Below are positions 7,325 to 16,976 of a stretch of DNA of 64,000 nt, piece by piece. This stretch comes from Rhodococcus_F sp040656415. GTDB lineage: Bacteria > Actinomycetota > Actinomycetes > Mycobacteriales > Mycobacteriaceae. A program made the translations under genes and the position numbers. Every line of letters starts with the position of its first letter. Within the stretch, counting starts at the first letter, position 1. The stretch covers positions 1,426,001 to 1,490,000 of the forward strand of contig NZ_JBFAMC010000001.1 of assembly GCF_040656415.1 (NCBI RefSeq), in the 5' to 3' direction. Under the pieces are notes generated by a model. It was not told the origin of the DNA and did no database searches. It worked only from the letters and a program-made list of their open reading frames with translations.

Positions 7325-8542
7325 ATGGTGTTCGTATTGGGCGTTATCGTCTTCGCCCTTGGGATCGCATTGTCGATTGCGCTTCATGAAGCGGGCCACA
7401 TGTGGGTGGCGAAGGCCACGGGTATGAAGGTGCGCAGGTACTTCATCGGCTTCGGACCCAAGATCTTCTCGTTCCGTCGGGGGGAAACCGAGTACGGGGT
7501 CAAAGCGCTCCCGCTCGGTGGGTTCTGTGACATTGCCGGCATGACGGCGATGGACGAACTCGCGCCCGACGAAGAAGACCGGGCGATGTACAAGAAGGCC
7601 ACGTGGAAGCGGCTCGCAGTGATGTCGGGCGGGATCGCCATGAACTTCGTGCTCGGCCTCGTCCTCGTCTTCGTGCTTGCCGTCGGATGGGGCCTGCCCA
7701 ACCTCAACCCTCCTCCCGCGACGGCGCTGGGCGATATGAGTTGTGCGCCCGCGACTCAGTCCGAGGATGGCCAGGTTGCCCCGTGTACTGGGGACGGGCC
7801 CGCCCAGCAGGCCGGCCTGGAGCGCGGTGACATCGTCACCGCTGTGGGCGACACCCCGGTCGACACTTGGGCGCAGTTCGTGTCCGCGACCCAGGCGCTG
7901 ACCGGGCCTGCGGACTACACGGTCGAGCGTGGTGGCCAGACCCTCACGTTCACCGTGGTGCCACAGGAAGTGCAGCGGTATGTGATCGACCCGAAGACCG
8001 GTGAGAAGTCGTCTATGACCGTGAGCGCGATCGGTGTCGGACCCGATTACTACCTTCCGACCCAGTACAACGCGTTGGCGGCGATCCCCGCATCGGTGGC
8101 GTTCACTGGCGACATGTTCACGATGACGGCGGAGCGACTCGTCGAATTGCCCGGCAAGGCCGTAGATCTGTGGCAATCCGTGACCGGCGGCGAGCGTGAC
8201 ATGGACACTCCGATCAGCGTTGTCGGCGCCAGCGTAATCGGTGGCGAAGTCGCAGAGCGCGGACTGTGGGAGGTGTTCATCCTCCTGTTGGCCAGCCTCA
8301 ATTTCTTCCTGGGAATGTTCAACGTCCTGCCATTGCTCCCGCTCGACGGCGGGCACATGGCTGTGACGGTGTACGAGCGCTTCCGCGACTTCTTCCGCGG
8401 ACGTCGGGGACTGCCACGCGGCGCCCCGGTCGACTACATGAAACTGCTGCCCGTCACTTACGTTTTCATCGTCATCGGCGGTGCCTACATGTTGCTGACT
8501 CTGACCGCCGACATCGTCAACCCGATTCAGCTCTTTCCGTGA
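7325..8542 (+). CDS. rip1: Site-2 intramembrane zinc metalloprotease (Rip1/RseP family)
   Basis: An intramembrane protease that releases sigma factors by cutting anti-sigma factors and other membrane proteins; the M. tuberculosis orthologue Rv2869c is Rip1. The zinc motif HEAGH is at residues 21-25 in the first membrane segment. A PDZ-like domain spans roughly residues 130-220. The second metal motif LPLLPLDGGH lies near residues 335-343. The length of 405 residues is normal. It lies between dxr and ispG, and this gene order is conserved in mycobacteria. It is spaced 6 bases from dxr and 39 from ispG. Confidence 0.94.
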   Translation: MVFVLGVIVFALGIALSIALHEAGHMWVAKATGMKVRRYFIGFGPKIFSFRRGETEYGVKALPLGGFCDIAGMTAMDELAPDEEDRAMYKKATWKRLAVMSGGIAMNFVLGLVLVFVLAVGWGLPNLNPPPATALGDMSCAPATQSEDGQVAPCTGDGPAQQAGLERGDIVTAVGDTPVDTWAQFVSATQALTGPADYTVERGGQTLTFTVVPQEVQRYVIDPKTGEKSSMTVSAIGVGPDYYLPTQYNALAAIPASVAFTGDMFTMTAERLVELPGKAVDLWQSVTGGERDMDTPISVVGASVIGGEVAERGLWEVFILLLASLNFFLGMFNVLPLLPLDGGHMAVTVYERFRDFFRGRRGLPRGAPVDYMKLLPVTYVFIVIGGAYMLLTLTADIVNPIQLFP

Positions 8543-8581
8543 CAGCTAGACTCGACCTCGAGCTATGAAAGAAGGCAAAAC

Positions 8582-9739
8582 GTGACCAGCCCGGTTGGAT
8601 TAGGAATACCGGAAGGCCCGGGTGCGGTTCTCGCACCCCGGCGCAAGACTCGCCAACTCGAGGTCGGTGGGGTTGGTGTCGGAAGCGACTATCCGATTTC
8701 CGTGCAGTCGATGTGCACCACGAAGACACACGACGTCAACGCCACGCTGCAGCAGATCGCCGAACTCACGGCCTCCGGTTGTGACATCGTGCGTGTGGCG
8801 TGTCCGCGGCAGGAGGACGCCGACGCGCTAGCGGCGATCGCCAAGAAGAGCCAGATCCCCGTCATCGCGGACATCCACTTTCAGCCGCGCTACATCTTCG
8901 CTGCCATCGAGGCCGGCTGTGCGGCCGTCCGCGTCAACCCCGGAAACATCAAGGAGTTCGACGGGCGAGTGAAGGAGGTCGCGAAGGCGGCCGGGGATGC
9001 GGGGATTCCGATCCGAATCGGTGTCAATGCCGGCTCGCTCGACCCGCGTCTGATGCGGAAGTACGGCAAAGCGACGCCTGAGGCGCTCGTGGAGTCGGCG
9101 TTGTGGGAGGCGAGCCTGTTCGAGGAGCACGGCTTCGGAGACATCAAGATTTCCGTCAAGCACAACGACCCGGTGGTCATGGTCGAGGCGTACCGTCAAC
9201 TCGCCGCTCAGTGCGATTACCCGCTGCACCTCGGTGTGACGGAGGCAGGACCGGCTTTCCAGGGCACCATCAAGTCTGCGGTCGCGTTCGGCGCGCTGCT
9301 GGCCGAGGGTATCGGCGACACGATCCGGGTGTCGTTGTCCGCGCCGCCTGTAGAAGAGATCAAGGTTGGAACGCAGATCCTGCAGTCGATGAATCTGCGT
9401 CCGCGGAAACTCGAGATCGTGTCCTGTCCGTCGTGTGGTCGTGCGCAGGTGGATGTGTACACGTTGGCAGACGAGGTCACGGCAGGCCTTTCAGGCATGG
9501 AGATCCCGCTTCGCGTGGCTGTGATGGGGTGTGTCGTCAATGGTCCCGGTGAGGCGCGGGAGGCTGATCTGGGTGTGGCGTCCGGCAATGGCAAGGGGCA
9601 GATCTTCGTGAAGGGAAAGGTGATCAAGACTGTGCCCGAGGCGCAGATCGTGGAGACTCTGATCGAAGAAGCCATGCGGATTGCGGAAGAGATGGAAGGC
9701 GATTCGGCGGCGGGCTCACCCGTCGTCACGGTCAGTTGA
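8582..9739 (+). CDS. ispG: 4-hydroxy-3-methylbut-2-en-1-yl diphosphate synthase
   Basis: Iron-sulfur enzyme (also GcpE) that converts MEcPP to HMBPP, the penultimate MEP-pathway step. The 385-residue product has the TIM-barrel start (PISVQSMCTTKTHD) and the three cluster cysteines in SCPSCGRAQ (about 282 and 285) and MGCVVNGPGE (about 317). The GTG start is preceded by GAAAGAAGG at a good distance. A TAGACT -10-like hexamer at 8547-8552, just after rip1, may give it an additional promoter. Downstream genes on the same strand follow after 91 bases. Confidence 0.95.
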   Translation: MTSPVGLGIPEGPGAVLAPRRKTRQLEVGGVGVGSDYPISVQSMCTTKTHDVNATLQQIAELTASGCDIVRVACPRQEDADALAAIAKKSQIPVIADIHFQPRYIFAAIEAGCAAVRVNPGNIKEFDGRVKEVAKAAGDAGIPIRIGVNAGSLDPRLMRKYGKATPEALVESALWEASLFEEHGFGDIKISVKHNDPVVMVEAYRQLAAQCDYPLHLGVTEAGPAFQGTIKSAVAFGALLAEGIGDTIRVSLSAPPVEEIKVGTQILQSMNLRPRKLEIVSCPSCGRAQVDVYTLADEVTAGLSGMEIPLRVAVMGCVVNGPGEAREADLGVASGNGKGQIFVKGKVIKTVPEAQIVETLIEEAMRIAEEMEGDSAAGSPVVTVS

Positions 9740-9830
9740 TCGGACTCCGCGGTGTCCGCTCGCAACGACTCCCGTTTCCGGCGAGTTCATGGCAGTCTGG
9801 GGGCACGACCACTAACTGACAGGTGGGTAG

Positions 9831-10667
9831 ATGCTCAAGCTTCTCGGTGCAAAACAGTTGAGCAGTCGAGATACGGCTCTCGCGCTTCGAGTGCTCGACT
9901 CTGATCCCGTCGCTGCCTGTATGGTTGCCGCTCGGGTTGAGCAGGGCGGAACCGACCCCCGGATGATCCACGGAGAGTTGTGGAGTCGTGGCGGCCCGCT
10001 CGAATCGCTGTGTTTTTCGGGCGCGAATTTCGTGCCGCTCCGCGGCAGCACAGACGATATGCGCGCGTTCGCAGACCGGGCCTGCCGCACACCGCGCATG
10101 TGTTCGTCCTTGGTGGGCCGTGCCGAGTTGACCCTGCCGCTGTGGGAGATGCTCGAACTGGACTGGGGGCCGGCCCGTGAGGTCCGCGCTGAACAGCCGT
10201 TGCTCGCCCTGGCCGGTACGCCGCTGTGCCGACCCGATCCACTGGTTCGCCAGGTGCGACTTCGCGAACTGGACCAGTACCTACCGGCTGCGGTCGCGAT
10301 GTTCATCGAGGAAGTCGGCATCGATCCTCGCGCAAACGATGATGGTCGCGGCTACCGCCGTCGCGTCGCGAACCTCATCGCAGCCGGCCGGGCGTGGGCC
10401 CGGTTCGAGGACGGTCAGGTGGTCTTCAAGGCAGAGGTGGGATCGCTGTCCTCACGGGTGGGGCAGATTCAGGGCGTCTGGGTGCATCCGATGTATCGAG
10501 GGCAAGGACTTGGGGCGGCCGGGACGGCTGCGGTGGCTCAGGCGGTCGTCGCGGAAGGCCGAACCGCGAGCCTTTATGTCAACAGTTTCAACACGATTGC
10601 CCGTAGCACCTATGCGCGAATCGGTTTCAGTCAGGTTGCGACTTTCGCCACAATTCTCTTGGACTGA
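9831..10667 (+). CDS. GNAT-family N-acetyltransferase with N-terminal DUF4081-type domain
   Basis: A 278-residue protein equivalent in position to M. tuberculosis Rv2867c. The first 150 residues form a DUF4081-like region, and the C-terminal half is a GNAT domain. The acetyl-CoA loop is visible as VHPMYRGQGLGAAG at about residues 218-231, followed by SLYVNSFNTIARSTYARIGF, the usual last strand and helix. ATG 9831 has AGGTGGG just upstream. Two-domain proteins of this type occur next to ispG in many mycolata; the acceptor substrate is not known. Confidence 0.82.
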   Translation: MLKLLGAKQLSSRDTALALRVLDSDPVAACMVAARVEQGGTDPRMIHGELWSRGGPLESLCFSGANFVPLRGSTDDMRAFADRACRTPRMCSSLVGRAELTLPLWEMLELDWGPAREVRAEQPLLALAGTPLCRPDPLVRQVRLRELDQYLPAAVAMFIEEVGIDPRANDDGRGYRRRVANLIAAGRAWARFEDGQVVFKAEVGSLSSRVGQIQGVWVHPMYRGQGLGAAGTAAVAQAVVAEGRTASLYVNSFNTIARSTYARIGFSQVATFATILLD

Positions 10668-10736
10668 TATTTCGCGGACTGACATGGCGTGCCGCCTACC
10701 GTGTCGGAGGTGTCTGCCGACATAACATGAGCGGCG

Positions 10737-12551
10737 ATGAACCTTCGCTGCTTGCCCCGTACGCGTGTCGTCAGATCGATGATGCTTGGCGGGGTGGCTG
10801 TGCTGATGGTGGGTGTGACGGCGTGTACGCCGCGACCGGACGGTCCGGCACCTGCCGCTCAGGCATTTCTGGCGGCTTTCGCCGAACGAGATTCCGAGCG
10901 GGCCGCCGATCTCTCGGACCGTCCCGACGATGCTCGGCGGACCCTCGAGTCGACGTGGGATTCGCTGCAGGCCGAATCGCTCGATGCTGAAACCACAGAC
11001 GTCCGGGTGAGCGGTGATACCGCGACTGTCGGCTACACCTACGAATGGCATCTGCCGAAGGACCGGGTGTGGACGTATTCAGGTGAGCTCCAGATGGGCC
11101 GCCGCGACGGCACCTGGGCTGTGCGCTGGAGTTCTACCAACGTGCATCCCCGTCTCGGGGATCGTCAGACGATGTCGCTGCGTTCCATTGCGGCCCCGAG
11201 GGCACGGGTCAACGAGCAATCCGGATCGGACGTTCTCGTGCCCGGCGTCGTACATCGTGTCGAGTTCGATGCGAGGGAATCGGGCAATGTGATCAGGAGC
11301 GCACAGTTGCTCGCTTCGGCGTTGGCGACGTTCGACAACACTCTCACCGCGCAGTCGTTGGTGGAGTCCGCCACCGCGGTCAAGGGTAAGTACCCCGTCA
11401 TACGGCTGAGGCCGGAGGACCACGACCTGGTTTCCGGTGTTCTCGACGAAATCCCAGGTGTGACCGTGTCCGACGAGGCCGCGTTGCTGGCCACGGACCG
11501 GACGTTCGCACCTGATCTCATCAGCCGGGTCAAGAAGACTTTGATCGACGAGATCGACGGCGAGGCCGGTTGGCGTGTGGTCACCGTCAATCAGAACGGC
11601 GTCGACACGGATGTGCTGACCGAGACACCTCCCAAGACTGTCCCGTCGTTTTCGATCAGTCTCGACCGGCCCGTTCAGGTCGCCGCGCAGAATGCCGTGA
11701 ACGCCCGGTCCGACCAGGCCATGATGGTCGTCATACAACCCTCGACTGGCGATATCCTCGCCGTGGCGCAGAACGAGGCAGCCGACAGGGATGGGCCCGT
11801 AGCGCTGACCGGCCTTTACCCTCCGGGCTCGACGTTCAAGATCGTCACCGCGGGAGCGGCGATCTCGTCGGGACTCGCGACACCGGACACATTGGTTCCT
11901 TGCCCTGGTCGCATGGTGATCGGTGACCGAAGCGTCCCGAACTACAACGATTTCGGGCTCGGGACGGTGCCGATGGCCACCGCGTTCGCCCGTTCCTGCA
12001 ACACGTCTTTCGCGAAACTCGCGAGCGAGATGGAGCCGAATGCGCTGACGGTTTCGGCCTCGCAGTTCGGAATCGGCGGTGATTACGGAATCGTGGGCTT
12101 GCCGACCTACACCGGTTCGGTGCCTGAAGCCGACGATCTCGTCCAACGAGCAGAGGACGGTTTCGGACAGGGCAGAATCGTGGTCAGCCCATTCGGAATG
12201 GCTCTGGCCGCTGCAACGATAGCGAACGGTTCCACACCGGTGCCCGGGTTGATTGCCGGACGGGAGACAACCATCCTCGAGGACCATCGCCAGATCAGTC
12301 CGGAGATGGTAGACGGCCTCCGCGCAATGATGCGCCTTGTGGTCACGAGTGGCACCGCTGAGCGCATCAAGGATCAGGGTGAGGTGTACGGAAAGACGGG
12401 TGAAGCCGAGGTCGAGGGTGGCTCACATGCCTGGTTCGTCGGCTATCGCGGCGATCTCGCCTTCGCAACCTTGGTGGTGCGCGGCGGAAGCTCCGACAAC
12501 GCGGTTGCTCTGACTCGAGACATGTTCGGGGCGCTGCCGGACGGATATTGA
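10737..12551 (+). CDS. Penicillin-binding lipoprotein (transpeptidase)
   Basis: A 604-residue class B-like penicillin-binding protein orthologous by position to Rv2864c. The signal ends in the lipobox VTAC (cysteine near residue 31), so it should be lipid-anchored on the outer face of the membrane. An NTF2-like MecA_N region follows, then a dimerisation segment, then the transpeptidase domain with STFK near 365, SCN near 419 and KTG near 552. It cross-links peptidoglycan stem peptides and is a beta-lactam target. No good ribosome-binding site precedes the ATG; a TAACAT hexamer just upstream allows a leaderless transcript. Confidence 0.9.
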   Translation: MNLRCLPRTRVVRSMMLGGVAVLMVGVTACTPRPDGPAPAAQAFLAAFAERDSERAADLSDRPDDARRTLESTWDSLQAESLDAETTDVRVSGDTATVGYTYEWHLPKDRVWTYSGELQMGRRDGTWAVRWSSTNVHPRLGDRQTMSLRSIAAPRARVNEQSGSDVLVPGVVHRVEFDARESGNVIRSAQLLASALATFDNTLTAQSLVESATAVKGKYPVIRLRPEDHDLVSGVLDEIPGVTVSDEAALLATDRTFAPDLISRVKKTLIDEIDGEAGWRVVTVNQNGVDTDVLTETPPKTVPSFSISLDRPVQVAAQNAVNARSDQAMMVVIQPSTGDILAVAQNEAADRDGPVALTGLYPPGSTFKIVTAGAAISSGLATPDTLVPCPGRMVIGDRSVPNYNDFGLGTVPMATAFARSCNTSFAKLASEMEPNALTVSASQFGIGGDYGIVGLPTYTGSVPEADDLVQRAEDGFGQGRIVVSPFGMALAAATIANGSTPVPGLIAGRETTILEDHRQISPEMVDGLRAMMRLVVTSGTAERIKDQGEVYGKTGEAEVEGGSHAWFVGYRGDLAFATLVVRGGSSDNAVALTRDMFGALPDGY

Positions 12552-12708
12552 TCGGACGTTCGTCGGCGCAAGCTGATTCACTGTTGGTGCAGTCGGCTGC
12601 AACATGTGGCGGTACGTCGATCTCACGTGACGGAAGATGAACGCCCTATTTCGGGGCGCGGCAGCGAATGCGCGAGCGGCCAAGGCGGTCACCCTGTTTC
12701 CGGGGGTA

Positions 12709-12738
12709 TTGATGGCGATTTGTGAGCTGGATCATAAT
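12709..12738 (+). promoter_or_regulatory. Probable promoter with embedded Crp-type site upstream of the acyl-CoA synthetase
   Basis: TTGATG (12709-12714) and CATAAT (12733-12738) are spaced 18 bases and make a plausible vegetative promoter. Between and into the -10 box lies TGTGA-GCTGGA-TCATA (12721-12736), one mismatch from the TGTGA-N6-TCACA Crp consensus. A factor bound there would cover the -10 box and so repress. The remaining intergenic bases 12552-12708 show no gene. Binding is inferred. Confidence 0.5.
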
Positions 12739-12802
12739 CAGTGCGAGTTCGGGTGACGGCCGAACTTTCCGACCTATCCAACGGGGGCGCGAGGAGTGCC
12801 GC

Positions 12803-14503
12803 ATGACAACCGATTCCGCCGCACGCGTGAATGAGCTGTTGGACCAGTACGACACGCAGTCGGCGTCTGCGGCGGAACTGCTTTGCGATCGACACCCGGC
12901 AGACCAAGTGGCTTTCACCATCGTGCAGGCGGACTTGTCGTCGACGGACCTCACCTACGGGTATCTGCGTGAGCAGTCTACGCGCTTCGCGGCTGCGCTC
13001 GCGGACCTCGGCGTCGGGCCCGGCGACCACGTGGCAGTGCTGATGGGCAAGTCGGCTCAACTGGTGATCGCGCTGCTCGGGATCTGGCGGCGCGGCGCCG
13101 TCCAGGTCCCGCTGTTCACCGCGTTCGCGCCACCCGCCATAGCGTTCCGGCTCGGTGCCAGCGGCACGAAGGTTGTGATCTCGGACGCGGATCAGCTCCA
13201 GAAGTTGGCGCCGGGCGAGGACATTCCCGCGGATGCGTCTTGGAAGGTGGTGGTCGCGGGAGGAGGAGGCACCGCCGCGCTCGACTTCGACACGTTGGTG
13301 GAGTCGTATGATGCCGACGACTCGAGGGGTGCCGCCGTGGCAGTCGGAGGCGACGGACCCCTGGTCCAGCTGTTCACGAGCGGCACAACTGGAACCCCGA
13401 AGGGTGTGTCAGTGCCCCTACGGGCAGTCACTTCGTTCCACGTCTACCACGAATCCGGCCTCGACGTCCGAAAAGACGATGTGTTCTGGAACGCCGCGGA
13501 CCCGGGCTGGGCGTACGGCGTGTATTGCGCGTTGCTCGGCCCTCTCGCTGCGGGTATCGGCCGCAACATCCTGCTGAATGCAGGGTTCTCGGTACCTCTC
13601 ACGTGGAAGGTGATGGAACGCTTCGGCGTTACGAACTTCACGGCAGCGCCGACCGTATACCGGAGCCTTCGCGCCGACCCGACCCCGATCCCCGAGAGGG
13701 TTCGGCTGCGTTGCGCCTCGTCCGGGGGTGAGCCGCTGACGCCGGATGTGATTGCGTGGTCGAAGGCCAATTTGAGTGTGCTCGTGCACGACCACTACGG
13801 GCAGACCGAACAGGGCATGGTCTTCGCGAACGCCTGGGCTGACGGCCTGCGCGAAGAAGTTCGGGCAGGATCGATGGGCAAGCCGCTCCCGGGACTCGCG
13901 TGCGCAGTCCTCGAGGCCGATTCCGACGCCATCGCCCCACCGCGCACGTTCGGACGGGTCGCGATCGACATCCCGAACAGCCCGTTGATGTGGTTCTCCG
14001 GATATGTCGACGCCCCTGAGAAGACCGCACAGCGGTTCACCGGGGACGGTCGCTGGTATCTCACCGGTGATACGGGGCAGACCGACGAGGACGGCTACTA
14101 CTACTTCGCCGCGCGCGACGACGACGTCATCATCACGGCCGCCTACCGGATCGGCCCTTTCGAGGTCGAGAGCGTGCTGGTCATGCACGAGCACGTCCTC
14201 GAGGCGGCCGTCGTGGGCGTACCTGACGAATTGCGCGGCGAGGTAATCGAGGCGTTTGTGGTGCTCCGCGACGGTATCGAGGGCACGGAAGAACTCGAGG
14301 TCGAACTGCAGACGCTGGTGAAGAAGAAGTTCGCGGCACACGCCTATCCGCGCGTCGTACATTTCGTACCGAACCTGCCCAAAACCCCCAGCGGCAAGGT
14401 CCAGAGATATCTTCTCCGGCAGAGGAGGCGTTCTGCACCGACCGAGGGGCATCGCCCGAGTTGCTCGGCGGGTGCGGAAACAACCGAGCCGCGGGGCGAC
14501 TAA
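12803..14503 (+). CDS. AMP-dependent acyl-CoA synthetase
   Basis: A 566-residue adenylate-forming ligase that activates a carboxylic acid with ATP and CoA. The phosphate loop LFTSGTTGTPKG is near residue 190, DHYGQTEQG (motif A5) near 330, GRWYLTGDTG near 415-424 and the C-terminal lysine motif PKTPSGKVQR near 530. The NAADPGWAYGVYCAL segment resembles acetyl-CoA and medium-chain (ACSM-like) synthetases more than long-chain FadD proteins. ATG 12803 is chosen for GAGGAG at 12791-12796; a longer in-frame version would begin inside the putative Crp site. It stands alone, with mapB following on its own promoter. Confidence 0.85.
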   Translation: MTTDSAARVNELLDQYDTQSASAAELLCDRHPADQVAFTIVQADLSSTDLTYGYLREQSTRFAAALADLGVGPGDHVAVLMGKSAQLVIALLGIWRRGAVQVPLFTAFAPPAIAFRLGASGTKVVISDADQLQKLAPGEDIPADASWKVVVAGGGGTAALDFDTLVESYDADDSRGAAVAVGGDGPLVQLFTSGTTGTPKGVSVPLRAVTSFHVYHESGLDVRKDDVFWNAADPGWAYGVYCALLGPLAAGIGRNILLNAGFSVPLTWKVMERFGVTNFTAAPTVYRSLRADPTPIPERVRLRCASSGGEPLTPDVIAWSKANLSVLVHDHYGQTEQGMVFANAWADGLREEVRAGSMGKPLPGLACAVLEADSDAIAPPRTFGRVAIDIPNSPLMWFSGYVDAPEKTAQRFTGDGRWYLTGDTGQTDEDGYYYFAARDDDVIITAAYRIGPFEVESVLVMHEHVLEAAVVGVPDELRGEVIEAFVVLRDGIEGTEELEVELQTLVKKKFAAHAYPRVVHFVPNLPKTPSGKVQRYLLRQRRRSAPTEGHRPSCSAGAETTEPRGD

Positions 14504-14513
14504 CCTTGTATCC

Positions 14514-15371
14514 ATGTCTGTCCGCACTGCACTGAGCCCCGGAACCGTGTCCCCCGTCCTAGCCGTCCCAGCGGGTATCGAGCGTCCCGAGTATGCGTGG
14601 AAGCCCACGGCGAACGAAGGTAACGAGCCCTGGGTGCAGACACCCGAGACCATCGAGGCCATGCGGGTGGCGGGCAAGATCGCGGCGGGGGCTCTGCAGG
14701 AGGCCGGTAAGGCGGTAGCACCCGGAGTCAGCACCGACGAGCTGGACCGCATCGCCCATGAGTACATGATCGATCACGGTGCCTATCCGTCGACGCTCGG
14801 TTACAAGGGTTTCCCCAAGTCGTGCTGCACGTCGCTCAACGAGGTCATCTGTCACGGAATCCCCGACTCGACGGTGATTCAAGACGGGGACATCGTCAAC
14901 ATCGACGTCACCGCGTACGTCGGCGGAGTCCATGGCGACACCAACGCCACCTTCCTCGCCGGGGACGTCGCGGAGGAGAACCGCCTGCTGGTCGAGCGCA
15001 CCCGTGAGGCCACGATGCGCGCGATCAAGGCGGTCAAGCCGGGCCGCGAGCTCAACGTGATCGGCCGCGTCATCGAGTCGTATGCCAACCGCTTCGGCTA
15101 CGGCGTCGTGCGGGATTTCACTGGCCACGGCATCGGTGAGACCTTCCACAACGGCCTGGTGATCCTGCACTACGACCAGCCCAACGTCGACACCGTGATC
15201 GAACCGGGCATGGTGTTCACGATCGAACCGATGATCAACCTCGGCGATATCGACTGGGAGATCTGGGAAGACGACTGGACCGTTGTCACCAAGGACCGCA
15301 AGTGGACGGCTCAGTTCGAGCACACCATCGTCGTCACGGACACTGGCAACGAGATCCTCACCCTGCCTTGA
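14514..15371 (+). CDS. map: Type I methionine aminopeptidase
   Basis: Removes the initiator methionine from nascent proteins. The 285-residue product has the N-terminal extension of the actinobacterial MapB (Rv2861c) type. Metal ligands are seen in NIDVTAY (Asp), HGDTNATF (Asp), GHGIGETFH (His), FTIEPM (Glu) and QFEHT (Glu). ATG 14514 is used: a TAACCT -10-like hexamer at 14501-14506, overlapping the stop of the previous gene, ends 7 bases before it, which suggests a leaderless transcript. The cobQ start overlaps its stop. Confidence 0.95.
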   Translation: MSVRTALSPGTVSPVLAVPAGIERPEYAWKPTANEGNEPWVQTPETIEAMRVAGKIAAGALQEAGKAVAPGVSTDELDRIAHEYMIDHGAYPSTLGYKGFPKSCCTSLNEVICHGIPDSTVIQDGDIVNIDVTAYVGGVHGDTNATFLAGDVAEENRLLVERTREATMRAIKAVKPGRELNVIGRVIESYANRFGYGVVRDFTGHGIGETFHNGLVILHYDQPNVDTVIEPGMVFTIEPMINLGDIDWEIWEDDWTVVTKDRKWTAQFEHTIVVTDTGNEILTLP

Positions 15372-16906
15372 GCTCGGGTCATTGGAGCGGCGCCTTACTC
15401 GTAGCCGGCACTACGTCGGATGCGGGCAAGAGCGTGCTTGTGGCGGGCCTGTGCCGGATGCTGGCGCGGCGAGGGGTGCGGGTAGCGCCCTTCAAGGCCC
15501 AGAACATGTCGAACAACTCCGTCGTCACTTTGGACGGCGGCGAGATCGGGCGCGCTCAGGCGTTCCAGGCGGCCGCCTGCGGTCTCGAGCCGAGCGTGCG
15601 GTTCAACCCGGTCCTGCTGAAACCGGGGAGCGACCGCACCTCCCAACTTGTGGTTCGTGGACGAGCGGTGACGTCCGTCGGCGCGCGCGACTACATCGAA
15701 CACCGTGAACATCTGCGTACGGTCGTAGCCGAGGAACTGAGCTCGCTGCGCGCCGACTTCGACGTCGTAATTTGCGAGGGAGCGGGTTCCCCAGCCGAGA
15801 TCAATCTGCGCGCAACCGATCTGGCCAACCTCGGTCTCGCGCGCGAGGCGGAGATTCCGGCGATCGTCGTCGGCGACATCGACCGCGGGGGTGTGCTGGC
15901 CCATCTGTTCGGCACCGTCTCGGTCCTGTCGCCGGAGGACCAGGCGCTCATTGCGGGGTTCGTGATCAACAAGTTTCGCGGCGAGCTCTCCTTGCTGACA
16001 CCAGGACTCGAGCAACTGGCCGCGATGACAGGCAGACCGACGCTTGGCGTCATTCCCTTCGCCGATGGCTTGTGGCTGGATGCGGAGGATTCGTTGAGTG
16101 TCGTCGGGGACTCGGTCGTCGGACGTCCCGCGCCTCCGGTCGGCGACGATTGGCTGCGCGTGGCGGCCGTTCGACTACCCCGTATCTCCAATTCGACCGA
16201 CGTCGAGGCGCTCGCGTGCGAGCCCGGTGTGTCCGTACGGTGGGTTACCGATCCTGCGCGCCTGCAGGACGCTGATCTGATCGTCATTCCGGGAAGCAAG
16301 TCGACTGTGAGCGATCTGGAATGGTTGCGCCACAGCGGTATTGCGGATGCCATTGTGGCACATGCGAAACGGGGAGGGCCGGTGCTCGGCATCTGCGGTG
16401 GCTATCAGATGTTCGGGTCCGCCATCGTCGACGACGTCGAATCAGGCCGTGGCACGGTGCCAGGCCTCGGGTTGCTCGATTTGGAAATCGAGTTCGAGGC
16501 GGACAAAGTGCTCGCGCGGGTCCGTGGTGACGCCTACGGCATTCCGGTGTCCGGCTACGAAATCCATCACGGTCGGGTGCGTCACTCCGGCGATGAACCA
16601 TTGCTGTACACGAGCGCAGGCGCCTCGGAGGGAAGTGTTCGCGGTTCCGTGTACGGAACTCACTGGCACGGTCTTCTCGAGACGGACCGGTTCCGCCGAC
16701 TGCTACTCGATGAGGTGGCCGATCAGGCGGGGAGGGCAGGCTTCGTTTCTGCCCCGGATATCGATGTGGCAGCAATCCGTGGTGCGCAACTCGATCTGCT
16801 TGCGGATCTGGTGGAGCAAAATCTCGACCTCGACGCGCTAGAGGCGCTGATCGACAAGGGTGTGCCGAAAGACATTCCAGCGATTCGGGCAGAACTGGTG
16901 CGTTAG
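15368..16906 (+). CDS. cobQ: Cobyric acid synthase
   Basis: Amidates four side chains of adenosylcobyrinic a,c-diamide with ATP and glutamine in cobalamin synthesis. The P-loop GTTSDAGKS is at about residues 14-22 and the substrate motif FKAQNMSNNS follows. The glutaminase domain carries CGGYQMFG with the nucleophile near Cys343 and a catalytic His in THWHG near 434. The 512-residue length is normal. The TTG start at 15368 overlaps the map stop by 4 bases (TTGA); later start codons would cut the P-loop. It lies 6 kb before the main cobalamin operon and lacks its own riboswitch. Confidence 0.93.
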   Translation: MSSGHWSGALLVAGTTSDAGKSVLVAGLCRMLARRGVRVAPFKAQNMSNNSVVTLDGGEIGRAQAFQAAACGLEPSVRFNPVLLKPGSDRTSQLVVRGRAVTSVGARDYIEHREHLRTVVAEELSSLRADFDVVICEGAGSPAEINLRATDLANLGLAREAEIPAIVVGDIDRGGVLAHLFGTVSVLSPEDQALIAGFVINKFRGELSLLTPGLEQLAAMTGRPTLGVIPFADGLWLDAEDSLSVVGDSVVGRPAPPVGDDWLRVAAVRLPRISNSTDVEALACEPGVSVRWVTDPARLQDADLIVIPGSKSTVSDLEWLRHSGIADAIVAHAKRGGPVLGICGGYQMFGSAIVDDVESGRGTVPGLGLLDLEIEFEADKVLARVRGDAYGIPVSGYEIHHGRVRHSGDEPLLYTSAGASEGSVRGSVYGTHWHGLLETDRFRRLLLDEVADQAGRAGFVSAPDIDVAAIRGAQLDLLADLVEQNLDLDALEALIDKGVPKDIPAIRAELVR

Positions 16907-16976
16907 GAGCGTTGCCGGAAAGTCCGCTCGAGTTCGATGCAGTCGCCGGTTGACGGGTGGGGGTGAGAGGCGACGT

